Positions 6,299-6,468 of a DNA stretch of 6,468 bases are shown here, piece after piece. Each line of letters opens with the position of its first letter. Positions within the stretch are counted from its first letter, which is position 1. Source of the DNA: Desulfocapsa sp. Its GTDB lineage: Bacteria > Desulfobacterota > Desulfobulbia > Desulfobulbales > Desulfocapsaceae. The translations under genes and the position numbers were made by a program. The DNA lies in contig JAOZKX010000126.1 of assembly GCA_029935135.1 (NCBI GenBank), forward strand, positions 1 through 6,468, in the 5' to 3' direction. The notes under the pieces were generated by a model. It saw only the letters and a program-made list of their open reading frames with translations. It did no database searches and was not told where the DNA came from.

Positions 6299-6468
6299 CT
6301 ATTTGTTATCAGTAGTGCCGGAATAACGAAAAGCACGTTTTTTCAATTCGACTATTTCCTCTTTGGGGCTGTTTTTGCTGATAAGGGAAAATTCACCACT
6401 GAAAATAGTGGGTCCTTCATCATTTCTGTCCAACAGCTGTAAACGTATTATTTCTGCCATGGCGACAC
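6299..6468 (-). CDS. C-terminal end of an unrecognised protein, continues off the right edge
   Basis: A minus-strand frame is open from the window edge to tandem stops TAG TAG (6301-6299, 6298-6296). The last 53 codons follow an in-frame ATG at 6460, reading MAEIIRLQLLDRNDEGPTI... and ending ...KKRAFRYSGTTDNK. Two more codons (Val-Ala) precede that ATG inside the window. The visible 8 nt upstream of it contain no ribosome site, so I treat it as the 3' end of a longer gene, though a separate 53-aa protein is possible. The segment is charged, soluble-looking, with no TM helix and no motif I recognise. It ends 51 nt before the kinase start with no evident terminator, so it may be cotranscribed and functionally tied to the sensor. 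Confidence 0.6.
   Translation of the reverse strand, partial: VAMAEIIRLQLLDRNDEGPTIFSGEFSLISKNSPKEEIVELKKRAFRYSGTTDNK

Overview
The window reads as a stretch of a Gram-negative bacterial chromosome. A Desulfobacterota/Deltaproteobacteria host (Desulfobulbaceae-like) is my best guess. It rests on the stand-alone GemA/gp16 gene, the response regulator with a CxxC...CPxC tail, and the degenerate HPt-like tail on the hybrid kinase, all of which I associate with that group. This is inference from recall, not a database result. Every gene I can support lies on the minus strand, so transcription runs from high to low coordinates.

Right part (6468 down to about 3142) is a two-component signalling block. 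It starts with the C-terminal end of an unrecognised protein that runs off the window. After 51 nt comes an 834-residue membrane-bound hybrid histidine kinase: two TM segments around a Cache-like periplasmic sensor, then HisKA, HATPase, REC and a His-less HPt-like tail. Its end overlaps the start of a short response regulator, which has a REC domain, a coiled-coil linker and a four-cysteine C-terminal module. The overlap suggests the two are made together.

Middle (about 3141-2735) is a 407-nt intergenic region. It holds a good sigma70-like promoter reading leftward, whose -35 box lies inside a perfect 8-2-8 palindrome that looks like an operator. It also holds a possible 47-codon small ORF beginning at the predicted transcription start, and an 8-G homopolymer. 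I see no convincing terminator for the signalling operon.

Left part (2734-175) is a membrane-quality-control operon: a full-length NfeD/1510-N-type membrane serine protease, then a stomatin-like SPFH protein (slipin) whose start is 1 nt past the protease stop, then 45 nt later a small GemA/Mu gp16-family (DUF1018) protein. NfeD and slipin are an established functional pair, in which the protease is known in archaeal homologues to cleave its stomatin partner. The gp16-family protein is an unexpected third member. At the extreme left a further minus-strand gene seems to begin at 43, possibly D-aminoacyl-tRNA deacylase. It is preceded by a leader with a hairpin that masks a strong ribosome-binding site of a 10-codon ORF.

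I found no CRISPR array, tRNA, rRNA or insertion sequence. The most interesting items are the NfeD-slipin-GemA linkage, the palindrome over its promoter, and the cysteine-tailed response regulator.
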